Assembly (NCBI RefSeq): GCF_024752305.1
Contig: NZ_JANTHX010000008.1
Location: 258,825 to 322,824, forward strand
Direction of reading: 5' to 3'
DNA length: 64,000 nt
Source of the DNA: Protaetiibacter mangrovi
Lineage (GTDB): Bacteria > Actinomycetota > Actinomycetes > Actinomycetales > Microbacteriaceae
Made by a program: the position numbers and the translations under genes
Notes under the pieces: generated by a model
Seen by the model: the letters and a program-made list of their open reading frames with translations, nothing else
Database searches by the model: none
Told to the model about the DNA's origin: nothing
Shown here: piece by piece, positions 50,939-59,298 of the stretch
Layout of the letters: each line of letters begins with the position of its first letter
Position numbering within the stretch: position 1 is the stretch's first letter

Positions 50939-50944
50939 TAGGAT
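50939..50944 (+). promoter_or_regulatory. -10 hexamer before ffh
   Basis: TAGGAT ends 9 nt before the ffh ATG; spacing is slightly longer than at other leaderless genes but leaves no room for a ribosome-binding site. Confidence 0.35.
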
Positions 50945-50953
50945 GAAGCGGTC

Positions 50954-52516
50954 ATGGCAACCTTCGGCACGCTCTCCGACCGGCTCACCGAGACCTTCAA
51001 GAACCTCCGCACCAAGGGCAAGCTCAGCCCCGCGGACGTCGACGGCACGGTGCGCGAGATCCGTCGCGCCCTGCTCGACGCGGATGTCGCCCTCGAGGTG
51101 GTCAAGCAGTTCACCGGCACGGTGCGCGAGCGCGCCCTCTCCGACGAGGTCAACAAGGCGCTCAACCCCGCCCAGCAGGTGGTGCAGATCGTCAACGAGG
51201 AGCTCGTCGCGATCCTCGGCGGGCAGCAGCGCCGCCTCGAGTTCGCGAAGAAGCCGCCGACCGTCATCATGCTCGCGGGCCTCCAGGGCGCCGGCAAGAC
51301 GACCCTCGCGGGCAAGCTCGCGAAGTGGCTGAAGAAGGAGGGGCACACGCCCCTGCTGGTCGCCTCCGACCTCCAGCGTCCGAACGCGGTCACCCAGCTG
51401 CAGGTCGTCGGCGAGCAGGCCGGGGTGCCGGTGTTCGCGCCCGAGCCCGGCAACGGCGTCGGCGACCCGGTGAAGGTCGCCAAGAACGGCGTGGCCGAGG
51501 CCGAGCGCAGGCAGTACGACGTCGTGATCGTCGACACCGCCGGCCGCCTCGGCATCGACGCCGAGCTCATGAAGCAGGCGTCGAACATCCGCAAGGCCGT
51601 CGACCCCGACGAGGTGCTGTTCGTCATCGACGCGATGATCGGTCAGGACGCGGTCAACACGGCCCGCGCCTTCCAGGACGGCGTCGACTTCACCGGTGTC
51701 GTGCTGACGAAGCTCGACGGCGACGCCCGCGGTGGTGCCGCCCTCTCGGTCGCCTCGGTCACCGGGCGTCCGATCATCTTCGCCTCCACCGGCGAGGGCC
51801 TCGACGACTTCGAGCCGTTCCACCCCGACCGCATGGCGAGCCGCATCCTCGACCTCGGCGACATCCTGACCCTCATCGAGCAGGCGCAGGCCGCGTTCGA
51901 CGAGGAGGAGGCGGCGAAGGTCGCGGAGAAGTTCCGCACCGACAGCTTCACCCTCGACGACTTCCTCGCCCAGATGCAGCAGCTCAAGAAGATGGGCTCG
52001 CTGAAGGGCATGCTCGGCATGCTGCCGGGCGCCCGCGGCATGAAGGACCAGCTCGAGAACTTCGACGAGCGCGAGCTGGTGCGCACCGAGGCGATCATCC
52101 AGTCGATGACCCCCGCCGAGCGGCAGAACACCAAGCTGCTGAACGGCTCGCGGCGCCTGCGCATCGCGAAGGGCTCGGGTATGACGGTGACGGATGTCAA
52201 CCAGCTGGTCGCCCGCTTCGAGCAGGCGGCGAAGATGATGAAGACCGTCGCCAAGGGCGGGATGCCGAACGTTCCCGGCATGGGCCCGATCCCCGGCGCG
52301 CACGGCGGCAAGAAGCAGCAGGCCAAGAAGAAGGGCTCGCGCTCGGGCAACCCCGCCAAGCGCGCCGCCGAGAACGCGGCCATCGCGCAGGGCGTGAAGC
52401 CGGGCGGCGCCTCGTCCGGCGGTGGCTCGGGCTTCGGTCTCGGCGCCGGTGGCGGCCAGAAGGCCCCCACCGAGGAGGAGCTGGCCGCGCTGCAGAAGAT
52501 GCTCGGTCGCCGCTGA
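50954..52516 (+). CDS. ffh: Signal recognition particle protein Ffh
   Basis: Ffh binds signal peptides on nascent chains and targets them, with 4.5S RNA and FtsY, to the membrane. The 520-residue protein has the N domain (LSDRLTETFKNLRTKGKL), G domain (GLQGAGKTTLAGKLAKW, VASDLQRPNAVTQLQ, VDTAGRLGIDAELM, TKLDGDARGG) and the methionine-rich M domain (QMQQLKKMGSLKGMLGMLPG, then IAKGSGMTVTDVNQLVARFEQAAKMMK). A long Gly/Lys-rich tail ends the protein. It is not followed by other translation genes but by a palindromic element and two oxidoreductases. Confidence 0.96.
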   Translation: MATFGTLSDRLTETFKNLRTKGKLSPADVDGTVREIRRALLDADVALEVVKQFTGTVRERALSDEVNKALNPAQQVVQIVNEELVAILGGQQRRLEFAKKPPTVIMLAGLQGAGKTTLAGKLAKWLKKEGHTPLLVASDLQRPNAVTQLQVVGEQAGVPVFAPEPGNGVGDPVKVAKNGVAEAERRQYDVVIVDTAGRLGIDAELMKQASNIRKAVDPDEVLFVIDAMIGQDAVNTARAFQDGVDFTGVVLTKLDGDARGGAALSVASVTGRPIIFASTGEGLDDFEPFHPDRMASRILDLGDILTLIEQAQAAFDEEEAAKVAEKFRTDSFTLDDFLAQMQQLKKMGSLKGMLGMLPGARGMKDQLENFDERELVRTEAIIQSMTPAERQNTKLLNGSRRLRIAKGSGMTVTDVNQLVARFEQAAKMMKTVAKGGMPNVPGMGPIPGAHGGKKQQAKKKGSRSGNPAKRAAENAAIAQGVKPGGASSGGGSGFGLGAGGGQKAPTEEELAALQKMLGRR

Positions 52517-52530
52517 CCTCACATCCGCCG

Positions 52531-52573
52531 TAGACATGTCTATGACCTGACGGACACCGGCGCGCGGGTGTCC
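52531..52573 (+). repeat. 43-bp bipartite palindromic element, copy 2
   Basis: TAGACATGTCTA (52531-52542), 9 nt, then GGACACC...GGTGTCC (52552-52573), 15 nt after ffh. A related palindrome GAGACATGTCTC follows at 52583-52594. Confidence 0.88.
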
Positions 52574-52596
52574 AGCGTGACGGAGACATGTCTCGG

Positions 52597-52602
52597 TAGC
52601 GT
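52597..52602 (+). promoter_or_regulatory. -10 hexamer before the 52609 oxidoreductase
   Basis: TAGCGT is followed by six bases and the ATG at 52609. It stands directly after a GAGACATGTCTC palindrome, which would overlap the -10/-35 spacer. Confidence 0.45.
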
Positions 52603-52608
52603 GACAGC

Positions 52609-53388
52609 ATGACCTCTCGCGACATCCGCATCGCCGTCCAGATCCAGCCGCAGCACGCCGAGTACGCCGCCATCCGCGACACCGTCCGCCGGGTCGAGGA
52701 CCTCGGCGTCGACGTGATCTTCAACTGGGACCACTTCTACCCGCTCTCCGGCGACCCGGACGGCGAGCACTTCGAGGCGTGGACGATGCTCGGCGCGATC
52801 GCCGAGCAGACCAGCCGCGTCGAGTTCGGCTCCCTCGTGAACTGCAACTCGTACCGCAATGCCGACCTGCAGGCCGACATGGCCCGCACCCTCGACCACA
52901 TCTCGGGCGGACGCTTCATCTTCGGCACCGGATCCGGCTGGTTCGAGAAGGACTACATCGAGTACGGCTACGACTTCGGCACCGCGGGGTCCCGTCTCGA
53001 CGCGCTCGCCGAGGCGCTGCCGCGCATCGAGTCGCGCTGGGCGAAGCTCAACCCGGCCCCGACCCGCGACATCCCGATCCTGATCGGCGGCGGCGGCGAG
53101 AAGAAGACGCTGCGCCTCGTGGCGCGCCACGCCGACATCTGGCACTCCTTCCCCGACCCCGAGACCCTCACCCGCAAGCTCGGCATCCTCGCCGAGCACT
53201 GCGCCGCCGAAGGGCGCGACATGTCCGAGATCGAGATCTCGGTCGAGAACCGGCACGGTGACGAGGCGAAGGCCGACGCCCTCCACGCGCGGGGAGCGAC
53301 GCTCTTCACCGTGGGCACCTCCGGTCCCGACTACCCGCTCGAGGCCGTGAAGCGCATGGTGGCCTGGCGGGACGCCACCAACGGCTGA
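52609..53388 (+). CDS. Luciferase-like F420-dependent oxidoreductase, copy A
   Basis: A 259-residue short luciferase-like protein. Motifs are IRIAVQIQPQHAEYAAIRD, FNWDHFYPLSGDPDGEHFEAWTMLGAIAEQTSR, RTLDHISGGRFIFGTGSGWFEKDYIEYGYDFG and IPILIGGGGEKKTLRLVARHADIWHSF, all typical of predicted F420 enzymes. It lacks a long C-terminal region, so it is shorter than Fgd-type members. It is followed 14 nt later by a close paralogue, probably after tandem duplication. Substrate unknown. Confidence 0.87.
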   Translation: MTSRDIRIAVQIQPQHAEYAAIRDTVRRVEDLGVDVIFNWDHFYPLSGDPDGEHFEAWTMLGAIAEQTSRVEFGSLVNCNSYRNADLQADMARTLDHISGGRFIFGTGSGWFEKDYIEYGYDFGTAGSRLDALAEALPRIESRWAKLNPAPTRDIPILIGGGGEKKTLRLVARHADIWHSFPDPETLTRKLGILAEHCAAEGRDMSEIEISVENRHGDEAKADALHARGATLFTVGTSGPDYPLEAVKRMVAWRDATNG

Positions 53389-53402
53389 ATAGGCTGGCCC
53401 GC

Positions 53403-54203
53403 GTGAGCAGGGCGATCCGGATCGGCGCGCAGATCGCGCCGCAGCACGCCACCCACCCCCAGCTGCGGGATGCGGTGCGCCGTGCAGAGGACCTCGGCGT
53501 CGACCTGATCATGGGGTGGGACCACTTCTTCCCGCTCACGGGCGACCCCGAGGGGGCGCACTTCGAGGCGTTCACGGTGCTGGCGGCGATGGCCGAGCAG
53601 ACCAGCCGGGTCGAGTTCGGGCCGCTCGTCTCCGCGGTGCCGTTCCGCAACCCCGACCTCGTCGCCGACATGGCCCGCACGATCGACCACATCTCGGCGC
53701 GCGACGGGGTCGGACGCTTCATCCTCGGCCTCGGCGCGGGCTGGAACGAGCGCGACTTCGCCGAATACGGCTACCCCTTCGGCACGGTCGGGTCTCGCCT
53801 CGCCGCGCTCGAGACGGCCGTCCCGCGCATCCGGGAGCGCCTGACGAAGCTCACGCCGCCGCCGACCCGGCGCATCCCCATCCTCATCGGCGGCGCGGGG
53901 GAGCGCCGCACCCTGCGGGTGGTGGCCGAGCACGCAGACATCTGGCACGCGTTCGGCGACGTCGAGACCCTCGCGCACAAGACGGCGGTGCTCGAGCAGC
54001 ACTGCCGGGACGTGGGGCGCGACCCCGCCGCGATCGAGCGCTCGACCGGCACGAGCGTCCGCGGCCTCGGGGCGGGGGACCCCGAGACCGCGGAGCGCTT
54101 CCTCGAACTCGGATTCACGACCTTCGTCGTCGCGATCTCCGCGCCCGAGTGGGACGACACCTCCCTGCGGGCTCTCCTCCGCTGGCGGGCGTCGCACCTC
54201 TGA
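53403..54203 (+). CDS. Luciferase-like F420-dependent oxidoreductase, copy B
   Basis: A 266-residue paralogue of the preceding gene, over half identical by eye across the first 200 residues (GWDHFFPLTGDPEGAHFEAF, MARTIDHISA, GAGWNERDFAEYGYPFGTVG, ADIWHAFGD). It differs by a 3-residue insert (RDGV) after HISA and by a distinct C-terminus. GTG at 53403 follows TAGGCT (53390-53395) by seven bases. A hairpin immediately follows the stop. The two copies may handle related substrates. Confidence 0.87.
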   Translation: MSRAIRIGAQIAPQHATHPQLRDAVRRAEDLGVDLIMGWDHFFPLTGDPEGAHFEAFTVLAAMAEQTSRVEFGPLVSAVPFRNPDLVADMARTIDHISARDGVGRFILGLGAGWNERDFAEYGYPFGTVGSRLAALETAVPRIRERLTKLTPPPTRRIPILIGGAGERRTLRVVAEHADIWHAFGDVETLAHKTAVLEQHCRDVGRDPAAIERSTGTSVRGLGAGDPETAERFLELGFTTFVVAISAPEWDDTSLRALLRWRASHL

Positions 54204-54228
54204 TCCCGGAGGACGGGTCTCCGGGATC
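54202..54228. terminator. Bidirectional hairpin between convergent genes
   Basis: GATCCCGGA (54202-54210) and TCCGGGATC (54220-54228) form a perfect 9-bp stem with a 9-nt loop. It begins within the TGA of the oxidoreductase gene and ends 3 nt before the stop of the convergent gene. Confidence 0.7.
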
Positions 54229-54231
54229 GGG

Positions 54232-54672
54232 TCAGCGACCGAGGGTGTCCGAGAGCTCCTCGAGCGCCGACCCGAGCCCCTTCTGCAGCTCCGGGGAGCC
54301 GGCTGCCGCGACGAAGTCGCGCGCGCGGCCGAGCACGGCCACGGCGATCGGGTCGACGAGCTCGTCGATGCGGCGGGGCGGGACGGGGAAGGGCCAGTGC
54401 GGCCACCGGGTGCCGCACCAGTCGTCGAAGTCGGCGTACGCGGACATCGCGCGTACGGAGCCCTCGGCGCCGATCCTCTCCTCGGGCGCCGCGGCGACGG
54501 CCCGCGTCGCCGCGTGCGAGAGTTCGACCGCGGCCTTCGCCGGGATGACGGCGCCGAGCGCGCGCACCACCTGCGAGGCGACGACGGCGTCGATCTCGCG
54601 CACGAAGCGCGCCCGGATCAGCAGCTGCCACGGCACGTGGTCGGCACCGGGGAAGTCGTCAGGGGTCCACAT
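54232..54672 (-). CDS. Hypothetical protein, 146 aa
   Basis: A soluble, mostly helical protein starting MWTPDDFPGADHVPWQLLIRARFVREIDAV and containing YADFDDWCGTRWPHWPFPVPP. GAGGAGAAGAG lies directly before the ATG at 54672, a strong ribosome-binding site that fixes the start. The frame opens 20 codons earlier but without such a site. No family recognised. It is a single gene with a shared terminator at its 3' end and a strong hairpin at 54756-54778 upstream. Confidence 0.65.
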   Translation of the reverse strand: MWTPDDFPGADHVPWQLLIRARFVREIDAVVASQVVRALGAVIPAKAAVELSHAATRAVAAAPEERIGAEGSVRAMSAYADFDDWCGTRWPHWPFPVPPRRIDELVDPIAVAVLGRARDFVAAAGSPELQKGLGSALEELSDTLGR

Positions 54673-54755
54673 GTTCTCTTCTCCTCGATCCGGCTCCGCA
54701 CGGAGCCGTCGGAAGGAGAAGAGGGCGTACACGCGAGCCTGATACGCCGCGGGGA

Positions 54756-54778
54756 CCGACGGCCGGGACGGCCGTCGG
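54756..54778. terminator. Hairpin in the 54673-54815 gap
   Basis: CCGACGGCC (54756-54764) and GGCCGTCGG (54770-54778) pair perfectly with a 5-nt loop. With the stem at 54792-54815 it gives two consecutive hairpins downstream of the ligase gene; it may reinforce termination or protect the next gene from read-through. Nothing else is seen in this 143-nt gap. Confidence 0.5.
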
Positions 54779-54791
54779 CGCCGGCGTCGCG

Positions 54792-54815
54792 GCGAAGGCC
54801 AGAAATGGCCTTCGC
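54792..54815 (-). terminator. Terminator of the carboxylate-amine ligase gene
   Basis: GCGAAGGCC (54792-54800) and GGCCTTCGC (54807-54815) form a perfect 9-bp stem with a 6-nt AT-rich loop, starting at the base after the ligase stop codon. Confidence 0.7.
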
Positions 54816-55952
54816 TCAGAGCTCCAGCGCGCGGAACTCCCGCATGAGGTGGGCCGCGACCGCGCGCAGGTCGCCCCCGGCGTCATCCGCCACCCGCAGC
54901 TGGCGCTGGTAGCTCGCCCCGAGGGCGAGCGTCGTGCGCACCCCCTCCAGCTCGGAGCGGCATCCGAGTTCGGCGGCGATCGGCAGCAGCTCGTCGAGGG
55001 TCTCCTCGAGGTGGGCGCGCACCGGGCGCTCGAGCCCCGAGCGGTCGACGATGAGCTCGGCGTCGAGGCCGTAGCGGGCCGCCCGCCACTTGTTCTCGCG
55101 GTGGTACCAGGGCTGCAGGGTCGGCAGCTCGCGTCCGGCGTCGAGCTCGCGCGAGAAGCGCTCGACGAGCGACTGCACGAGCGCGGCGACCGCCGCGAGC
55201 TCGGGGAGCGTCGACATGCCGTCGCACGCACGCACCTCGATGGTGCCCCAGCGCGGCGCCGGACGGATGTCCCAGCGCACCTCGGTGGCATCGGCCATGA
55301 TCCCGGTGCGCACCATGTCGTCGAGGTAGCCCTCGAAAGCCGCCCAGTCGTCGAGCGGCCACGGCAACCCGGCGGTCGGCAGCTGCTGGAACACGAGCGC
55401 GCGGTTCGAGGCGTACCCGGTGCGCTCGCCCGCCCAGAACGGGCTCGAGGCGCTGAGCGCCTGCAGGTGCGGCAGATAGCAGGACAGGGCGTTGATGAGC
55501 GGCATCACCTTGCGCACGTCCTCGACGCCCACGTGCACGTGCACCCCCCAGATCATCATGTTGCGTCCCCACCACTGGGTGCGCTCGATGAGGGTGTGGT
55601 AGCGCGTCTTGTCGGTGACCGCCTGCTCGAACCACTGGGCGAACGGATGGCTCCCCGCGCACATCAGCTCGACGCCGAGCGGGTCGCTCGCGCGCCGCAC
55701 GGCGGCGATCGCGGACGCGATGTCGTCGATCGCCTGCGGCACGTCGCGCCCCACCCCGCTCGTGATCTCGACGGTGTTCGTGAGCAGCTCGGCGGTCGCG
55801 GTGAACCGGTCCTCGTCCGCGGCTGCGGCCGTGACCGCCTCGATGATCTCGGGTCCGCGCCCGACGAGTTCCCCCGTCGCGGGGTCGACGAGCATGAGCT
55901 CCCATTCGAGGCCGACCGTGCCACGCTCCGAGCGGGCGAACTCCAGCTGCAT
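54816..55952 (-). CDS. Carboxylate-amine ligase, YbdK/GCS2 family
   Basis: A 378-residue ATP-dependent ligase of the glutamate-cysteine ligase 2 family. It has the N-terminal TVGLEWELMLVDPATGELV (metal-binding Glu pair), TATAELLTNTVEITSGV, the GVHVHVGVEDVRKVMPLINAL motif with its two His and ASSPFWAGERTGYASNRALVFQQLPTAG. YbdK has weak gamma-glutamylcysteine synthetase activity; in actinobacteria, which use mycothiol, the true substrate is uncertain. ATG at 55952, divergent from an EamA transporter gene and followed by a clear terminator. Confidence 0.9.
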   Translation of the reverse strand: MQLEFARSERGTVGLEWELMLVDPATGELVGRGPEIIEAVTAAAADEDRFTATAELLTNTVEITSGVGRDVPQAIDDIASAIAAVRRASDPLGVELMCAGSHPFAQWFEQAVTDKTRYHTLIERTQWWGRNMMIWGVHVHVGVEDVRKVMPLINALSCYLPHLQALSASSPFWAGERTGYASNRALVFQQLPTAGLPWPLDDWAAFEGYLDDMVRTGIMADATEVRWDIRPAPRWGTIEVRACDGMSTLPELAAVAALVQSLVERFSRELDAGRELPTLQPWYHRENKWRAARYGLDAELIVDRSGLERPVRAHLEETLDELLPIAAELGCRSELEGVRTTLALGASYQRQLRVADDAGGDLRAVAAHLMREFRALEL

Positions 55953-56038
55953 GGGGGGAGTCTCGCATCCGGATGCCGTTGGCGGGAACCGGTTGTCTTC
56001 TGGCCGGACAGCCGCTACCGGGTGTCGGCGGCGCGGCG

Positions 56039-56044
56039 TAGCGT
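56039..56044 (+). promoter_or_regulatory. -10 hexamer of leaderless EamA gene
   Basis: TAGCGT is followed by six bases and the GTG at 56051. The rest of the 98-nt gap from 55953 shows no other clear signal. Confidence 0.45.
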
Positions 56045-56050
56045 CGCGCT

Positions 56051-56980
56051 GTGCCCACCACCGCCCGTCTGTCCCCGCTCGTCGTCGCCGCGATGGTGTT
56101 CACGATCCTCGCCTGGGCGAGCGCGTTCATCGTCATCCGCGGTACGGCGCCCGAGATCGGCGGGGGAGCGCTCGCGCTCGGCCGGCTCGTGGTCGGGTCG
56201 CTCGCGCTCGGCGTGCTCATGCTCGTGGCGCGTCGCTGGGTGCGGCCCACCGGCCGCGAGTGGCTGCTGCTCGCCGTCTACGGGGTCGCCTGGTTCGGCG
56301 CCTACAACGTCACCCTGAACCTGGCCGAGCACACCCTCGACGCGGGCACCACGGCGATGATCGTGGGCATCGGGCCCATCCTCATCGCGCTCGGGGCGGG
56401 CCTCGTGCTCGGCGAGGGCGTGCCGCGATGGCTCGCCGTCGGCACCGGGGTCGCCTTCGCCGGCGTCGTGCTGATCGGGCTGTCGACGAGCCTCTTCGGC
56501 GGCGGGCACGTCGACCTGATCGGGGTGCTCTGGGCGCTCGCCTCGGCCATCACCTACGCGGTCGGGGTGCTCGCGCAGAAGCCGGTGCTGCGCCGCATCC
56601 CCCCGATCCAGGCGACCTTCCTCGGCTGCGTCATCGGCATGGTGGCGTGCCTGCCGTTCGCCGGTCAGCTGGTCGCGCAGGCTGCCTCCGCCTCGGCGGC
56701 CGCGCTCCTCGGCGTGCTGTACCTGGGGGTCGTGCCGACCGCCCTCGCGTTCACCACCTGGGGCTACGCGCTCGCCCGGGTGCCCGCCGGGCAGCTCGGC
56801 ATCTCGACCTACGTCGTGCCGCCGCTCGCGATCCTCGCGGGATGGCTGGTGTTCGGCGAGGTGCCCGCCGTGCTCGCCATCGTGGGCGGGCTGCTGTGCC
56901 TGCTGGGGGTCGGTTTGTCGCGCCGACGCGACAGGGTTCCGGTGGTTGGTGGCACCACCCTCGCAGACGTGCCAGAATAG
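56051..56980 (+). CDS. EamA/DMT family transporter
   Basis: A 309-residue drug/metabolite transporter with ten predicted helices in two EamA repeats. Characteristic features are [22 protein letters not shown] in helix 1, [27 protein letters not shown] at the end of repeat 1, and [38 protein letters not shown] in repeat 2, followed by [22 protein letters not shown]. Members export amino acids, nucleosides or similar compounds; the substrate is not predictable. GTG start by leaderless signal. Its end overlaps the rpsP promoter region. Confidence 0.9.
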   Translation: MPTTARLSPLVVAAMVFTILAWASAFIVIRGTAPEIGGGALALGRLVVGSLALGVLMLVARRWVRPTGREWLLLAVYGVAWFGAYNVTLNLAEHTLDAGTTAMIVGIGPILIALGAGLVLGEGVPRWLAVGTGVAFAGVVLIGLSTSLFGGGHVDLIGVLWALASAITYAVGVLAQKPVLRRIPPIQATFLGCVIGMVACLPFAGQLVAQAASASAAALLGVLYLGVVPTALAFTTWGYALARVPAGQLGISTYVVPPLAILAGWLVFGEVPAVLAIVGGLLCLLGVGLSRRRDRVPVVGGTTLADVPE

Positions 56981-57107
56981 GATGTTGGGTCCGCGCCGCC
57001 CGACCCTCTATCAGGCGCGACGGATCCCCCTTCAGAGCTTTCTGCCGGAGTGTGCCCCCACGCGCACGGGAGCAGTTCGACCCCAATACACACGTTTCAG
57101 GAGAATT
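56970..57107 (+). promoter_or_regulatory. rpsP promoter and untranslated leader
   Basis: CAGAATAGGAT at about 56972-56982, overlapping the EamA stop codon, is the likely -10 region. About 115-120 nt of leader follow, less GC-rich near its 3' end, with CAGGAGAAT as ribosome-binding site just before the GTG. Unlike most genes here, rpsP is not leaderless, which fits regulation of the ribosomal operon at the leader; no known leader motif was identified. Confidence 0.5.
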
Positions 57108-57599
57108 GTGGCTGTCAAGATCCGCCTCAAGCGGCTCGGCAAGATCCGTGCCCCGTACTACCGCATCGTCGTCGCCGACTCGCGCACCAAGCGCGATGGT
57201 CGTGTGATCGAGGAGATCGGCAAGTACCACCCCACCGAGGAGCCCTCGTTCATCGAGGTGAACTCGGAGCGAGCCCAGTACTGGCTCTCCGTCGGCGCCC
57301 AGCCGACCGAGCAGGTGCTCGCCATCCTCAAGCTCACCGGCGACTGGGGAACCTTCAAGGGTGAGAAGGGTGCCAAGAGCACCGTCAAGACCAAGGAGGC
57401 GCCGGTCGCCTTCGTCGCCGACGAGAAGAAGAAGCCGGTGCTCAAGCCCAAGGCCGAGAAGCCGGCCAAGGTCGAGGAGCCGGTCGAGGTCGTCGAGGAC
57501 GCGGACACCGCGGCCGCCGACGCCGAGGAGACCGCTGTCGAGGCCGTCGAGGCGGAGGCCGCCGAGGCCCCGGCCGACGCCGACGCCGACAAGGAGTAA
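57108..57599 (+). CDS. rpsP: 30S ribosomal protein S16
   Basis: A 163-residue protein. Residues 1-85 are the conserved S16 fold ([59 protein letters not shown]). The remaining 75 or so residues are a low-complexity tail: first Lys-rich ([17 protein letters not shown]), then Ala/Glu/Asp-rich. Such tails are frequent in actinobacterial S16. GTG start with CAGGAGAAT upstream. First gene of the rpsP-khpA-rimM group. Confidence 0.95.
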   Translation: MAVKIRLKRLGKIRAPYYRIVVADSRTKRDGRVIEEIGKYHPTEEPSFIEVNSERAQYWLSVGAQPTEQVLAILKLTGDWGTFKGEKGAKSTVKTKEAPVAFVADEKKKPVLKPKAEKPAKVEEPVEVVEDADTAAADAEETAVEAVEAEAAEAPADADADKE

Positions 57600-57602
57600 T
57601 CC

Positions 57603-57842
57603 GTGCTCGCATCCGCCCTCGAGCACCTCGTGAAGGGGATCGTCGATCACCCCGACGACGTGCAGGTGGATTCGTCGAGCACCCCGCGTGGCGAGGTCCT
57701 CGAGGTGCGTGTGCACCCCGAGGACCTCGGCCGCGTCATCGGCCGCTCGGGACGCACCGCGAAGGCGCTCCGCACCCTCGTGACGGCGCTCGCCGACGGC
57801 CGCCGCGTGCGCGTCGACGTCGTCGACACCGACGCGGCGTGA
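57603..57842 (+). CDS. khpA: KH-domain RNA-binding protein KhpA
   Basis: A 79-residue single KH domain with the GxxG loop in RVIGRSGRTAKALRTLVTAL. KhpA (YlqC) is a small RNA-binding protein acting with KhpB in some Gram-positive bacteria, influencing cell elongation and mRNA levels. Conserved position between rpsP and rimM. GTG at 57603 is 3 nt after the rpsP stop, and its stop overlaps the rimM start as GTGA, so all three are coupled. Confidence 0.93.
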   Translation: MLASALEHLVKGIVDHPDDVQVDSSSTPRGEVLEVRVHPEDLGRVIGRSGRTAKALRTLVTALADGRRVRVDVVDTDAA

Positions 57843-58423
57843 GCGGGACGAAGCGTCCCGGCACCACCCAGCTGCGCGTCGGGCGGCTGCTGAAGGCGCA
57901 CGGACTCAAGGGCGCCCTCAAGCTCGAGCTCTACACCGACGACCCCGCGAAGCGCTTCGTGCCGGGCGCGACCTTCTCGCTGCAGGTGCCGAAGGAATCC
58001 GAATGGCACGGTAAGACCCTCGAGCTGGCCGAACTGCGCTGGTACAACGGGCATCCGGTCGCGTTCTTCGAGGGCGTCGCCGACCGCACGGTCGCCGAGA
58101 CGCTCGTCAAGGCGATCCTGTGGATCGACGCGGATGTGGCGGCCGAGCAGGAGCCCGACGCCTGGTACGACCACCAGCTGGTGGGCCTGCGCGCGGTGCG
58201 CGACGGCGTCGAGGTCGGTGAGCTCGTGCGCGTCGAGCACCTGCCCGCCCAGGACCTGCTCGTCGTCAAGACACCCGAGCGCGAGGTGATGGTGCCGTTC
58301 GTGTCGGCGATCGTGCCGAGCGTCGACCTCGAGGCCGGCACCGTGACCCTCACCCCGCCCACGGGCCTCTTCGAGGACCTCGTCGACCCGGACCCCGAGC
58401 CCGAGGCCCCCACCCCCGAGTGA
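57839..58423 (+). CDS. rimM: Ribosome maturation factor RimM
   Basis: A 194-residue 16S rRNA processing factor that binds S19 in the 30S head. The N-terminal beta-barrel has [29 protein letters not shown] and [17 protein letters not shown]; the C-terminal PRC barrel has [42 protein letters not shown]. The Pro/Glu/Asp-rich end is a short tail. GTG overlaps khpA. A 43-bp palindromic element follows before trmD. Confidence 0.95.
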   Translation: MSGTKRPGTTQLRVGRLLKAHGLKGALKLELYTDDPAKRFVPGATFSLQVPKESEWHGKTLELAELRWYNGHPVAFFEGVADRTVAETLVKAILWIDADVAAEQEPDAWYDHQLVGLRAVRDGVEVGELVRVEHLPAQDLLVVKTPEREVMVPFVSAIVPSVDLEAGTVTLTPPTGLFEDLVDPDPEPEAPTPE

Positions 58424-58438
58424 ACCCTCTTGTGGTCG

Positions 58439-58481
58439 TAGACATGTCTATGACCACCTGGACACCGGCGCGCGGGTGTCC
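58439..58481 (+). repeat. 43-bp bipartite palindromic element, copy 3
   Basis: TAGACATGTCTA (58439-58450), 9 nt, then a 22-bp palindrome GGACACC...GGTGTCC (58460-58481), with A/T pairs extending it at both ends. It lies between rimM and trmD, facing an inverted copy on the other side of trmD. Confidence 0.9.
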
Positions 58482-58514
58482 ATCGGTCGCGTCGGGTGTC
58501 TGCTGCGGCACCGG

Positions 58515-58520
58515 TACGCT
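58515..58520 (+). promoter_or_regulatory. -10 hexamer of leaderless trmD
   Basis: TACGCT is followed by six bases (CGACGG) and the trmD GTG. The same hexamer with nearly the same spacer (CGATGG) precedes map on the minus strand. Confidence 0.5.
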
Positions 58521-58526
58521 CGACGG

Positions 58527-59222
58527 GTGCGCATCGACGTCGTCACGATCTTCCCCGAGTTCTTCTCGGTGCTCGACGTGTCGCTGCTCGGCAAGGCGCG
58601 TGCATCGGGCCTGATCGACATCCGGGTGCACGACCTGCGCGAGTTCACCCACGACCGGCACCGCACGGTCGACGACACCCCGGCGGGTGGCGGCGCCGGC
58701 ATGGTCATGAAGCCCGAGCCGTGGGGCGAGGCGCTGGATGCCGTGCTCGCGGATGCCGCGGATGCGGTGGTGGTGTTCCCGACGCCCGCCGGCGAGCTGT
58801 TCCGCCAGCCGATCGCGCGCGCGCTCGCGGAGGCACCCCACCTGGTGTTCTGCTGCGGCCGCTACGAGGGCATCGACCAGCGCGTGATCGAGCACACCGC
58901 GAGCCGCCCCGAGGTCGCCGCGGTGCGGGAGCTGAGTCTCGGCGACTACGTGCTGAACGGCGGCGAGGTCGCCGCGATGGCGATGATCGAGGCCGCCGGG
59001 CGCCTCGTGCCCGGCATGGTGGGCAACCCCGACTCGCTCGTCGAGGAGAGCCACGAGGACGGTCTGCTCGAGTACCCGAGCTACACGAAGCCCGCCGTCT
59101 GGCGGGGTCTCGAGACACCGCCCGTGCTGCTCTCCGGCAACCACGCGGCGATCGCCGCATGGCGCCGTGAGCAGCAGCTCGATCGCACGCGTCGCATCCG
59201 TCCGGAGCTGCTGGGCGACTAG
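58527..59222 (+). CDS. trmD: tRNA (guanine-N1)-methyltransferase TrmD
   Basis: TrmD makes m1G37 in tRNAs reading CCN, CUN and CGG codons, preventing frameshifts. The 231-residue SPOUT enzyme starts [13 protein letters not shown], has [18 protein letters not shown], the knot motifs [15 protein letters not shown] and [21 protein letters not shown], and a C-terminal domain with [33 protein letters not shown]. The Asp169-type catalytic residue falls in the linker region. GTG at 58527 is fixed by the leaderless signal; upstream codons in frame lie in the palindromic element. Confidence 0.96.
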   Translation: MRIDVVTIFPEFFSVLDVSLLGKARASGLIDIRVHDLREFTHDRHRTVDDTPAGGGAGMVMKPEPWGEALDAVLADAADAVVVFPTPAGELFRQPIARALAEAPHLVFCCGRYEGIDQRVIEHTASRPEVAAVRELSLGDYVLNGGEVAAMAMIEAAGRLVPGMVGNPDSLVEESHEDGLLEYPSYTKPAVWRGLETPPVLLSGNHAAIAAWRREQQLDRTRRIRPELLGD

Positions 59223-59240
59223 ACACCCTCCCGGGCGCCT

Positions 59241-59283
59241 GGACACCCGCGCGCAGGTGTCCAGGCGGTCATAGACATGTCTA
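59241..59283 (-). repeat. 43-bp bipartite palindromic element, copy 4 (inverted)
   Basis: The 22-bp palindrome GGACACC...GGTGTCC (59241-59262), 9 nt, then TAGACATGTCTA (59272-59283), in the opposite orientation to copy 3. It separates the convergent trmD and map genes and could terminate both. Confidence 0.88.
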
Positions 59284-59298
59284 TGGCCGGAGCTGAGG

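Noticed and set aside
28285-59283. CRISPR array from recurring short repeats
   Set aside because: The 43-bp elements are single, far apart and lack regular spacers; no cas genes are present.
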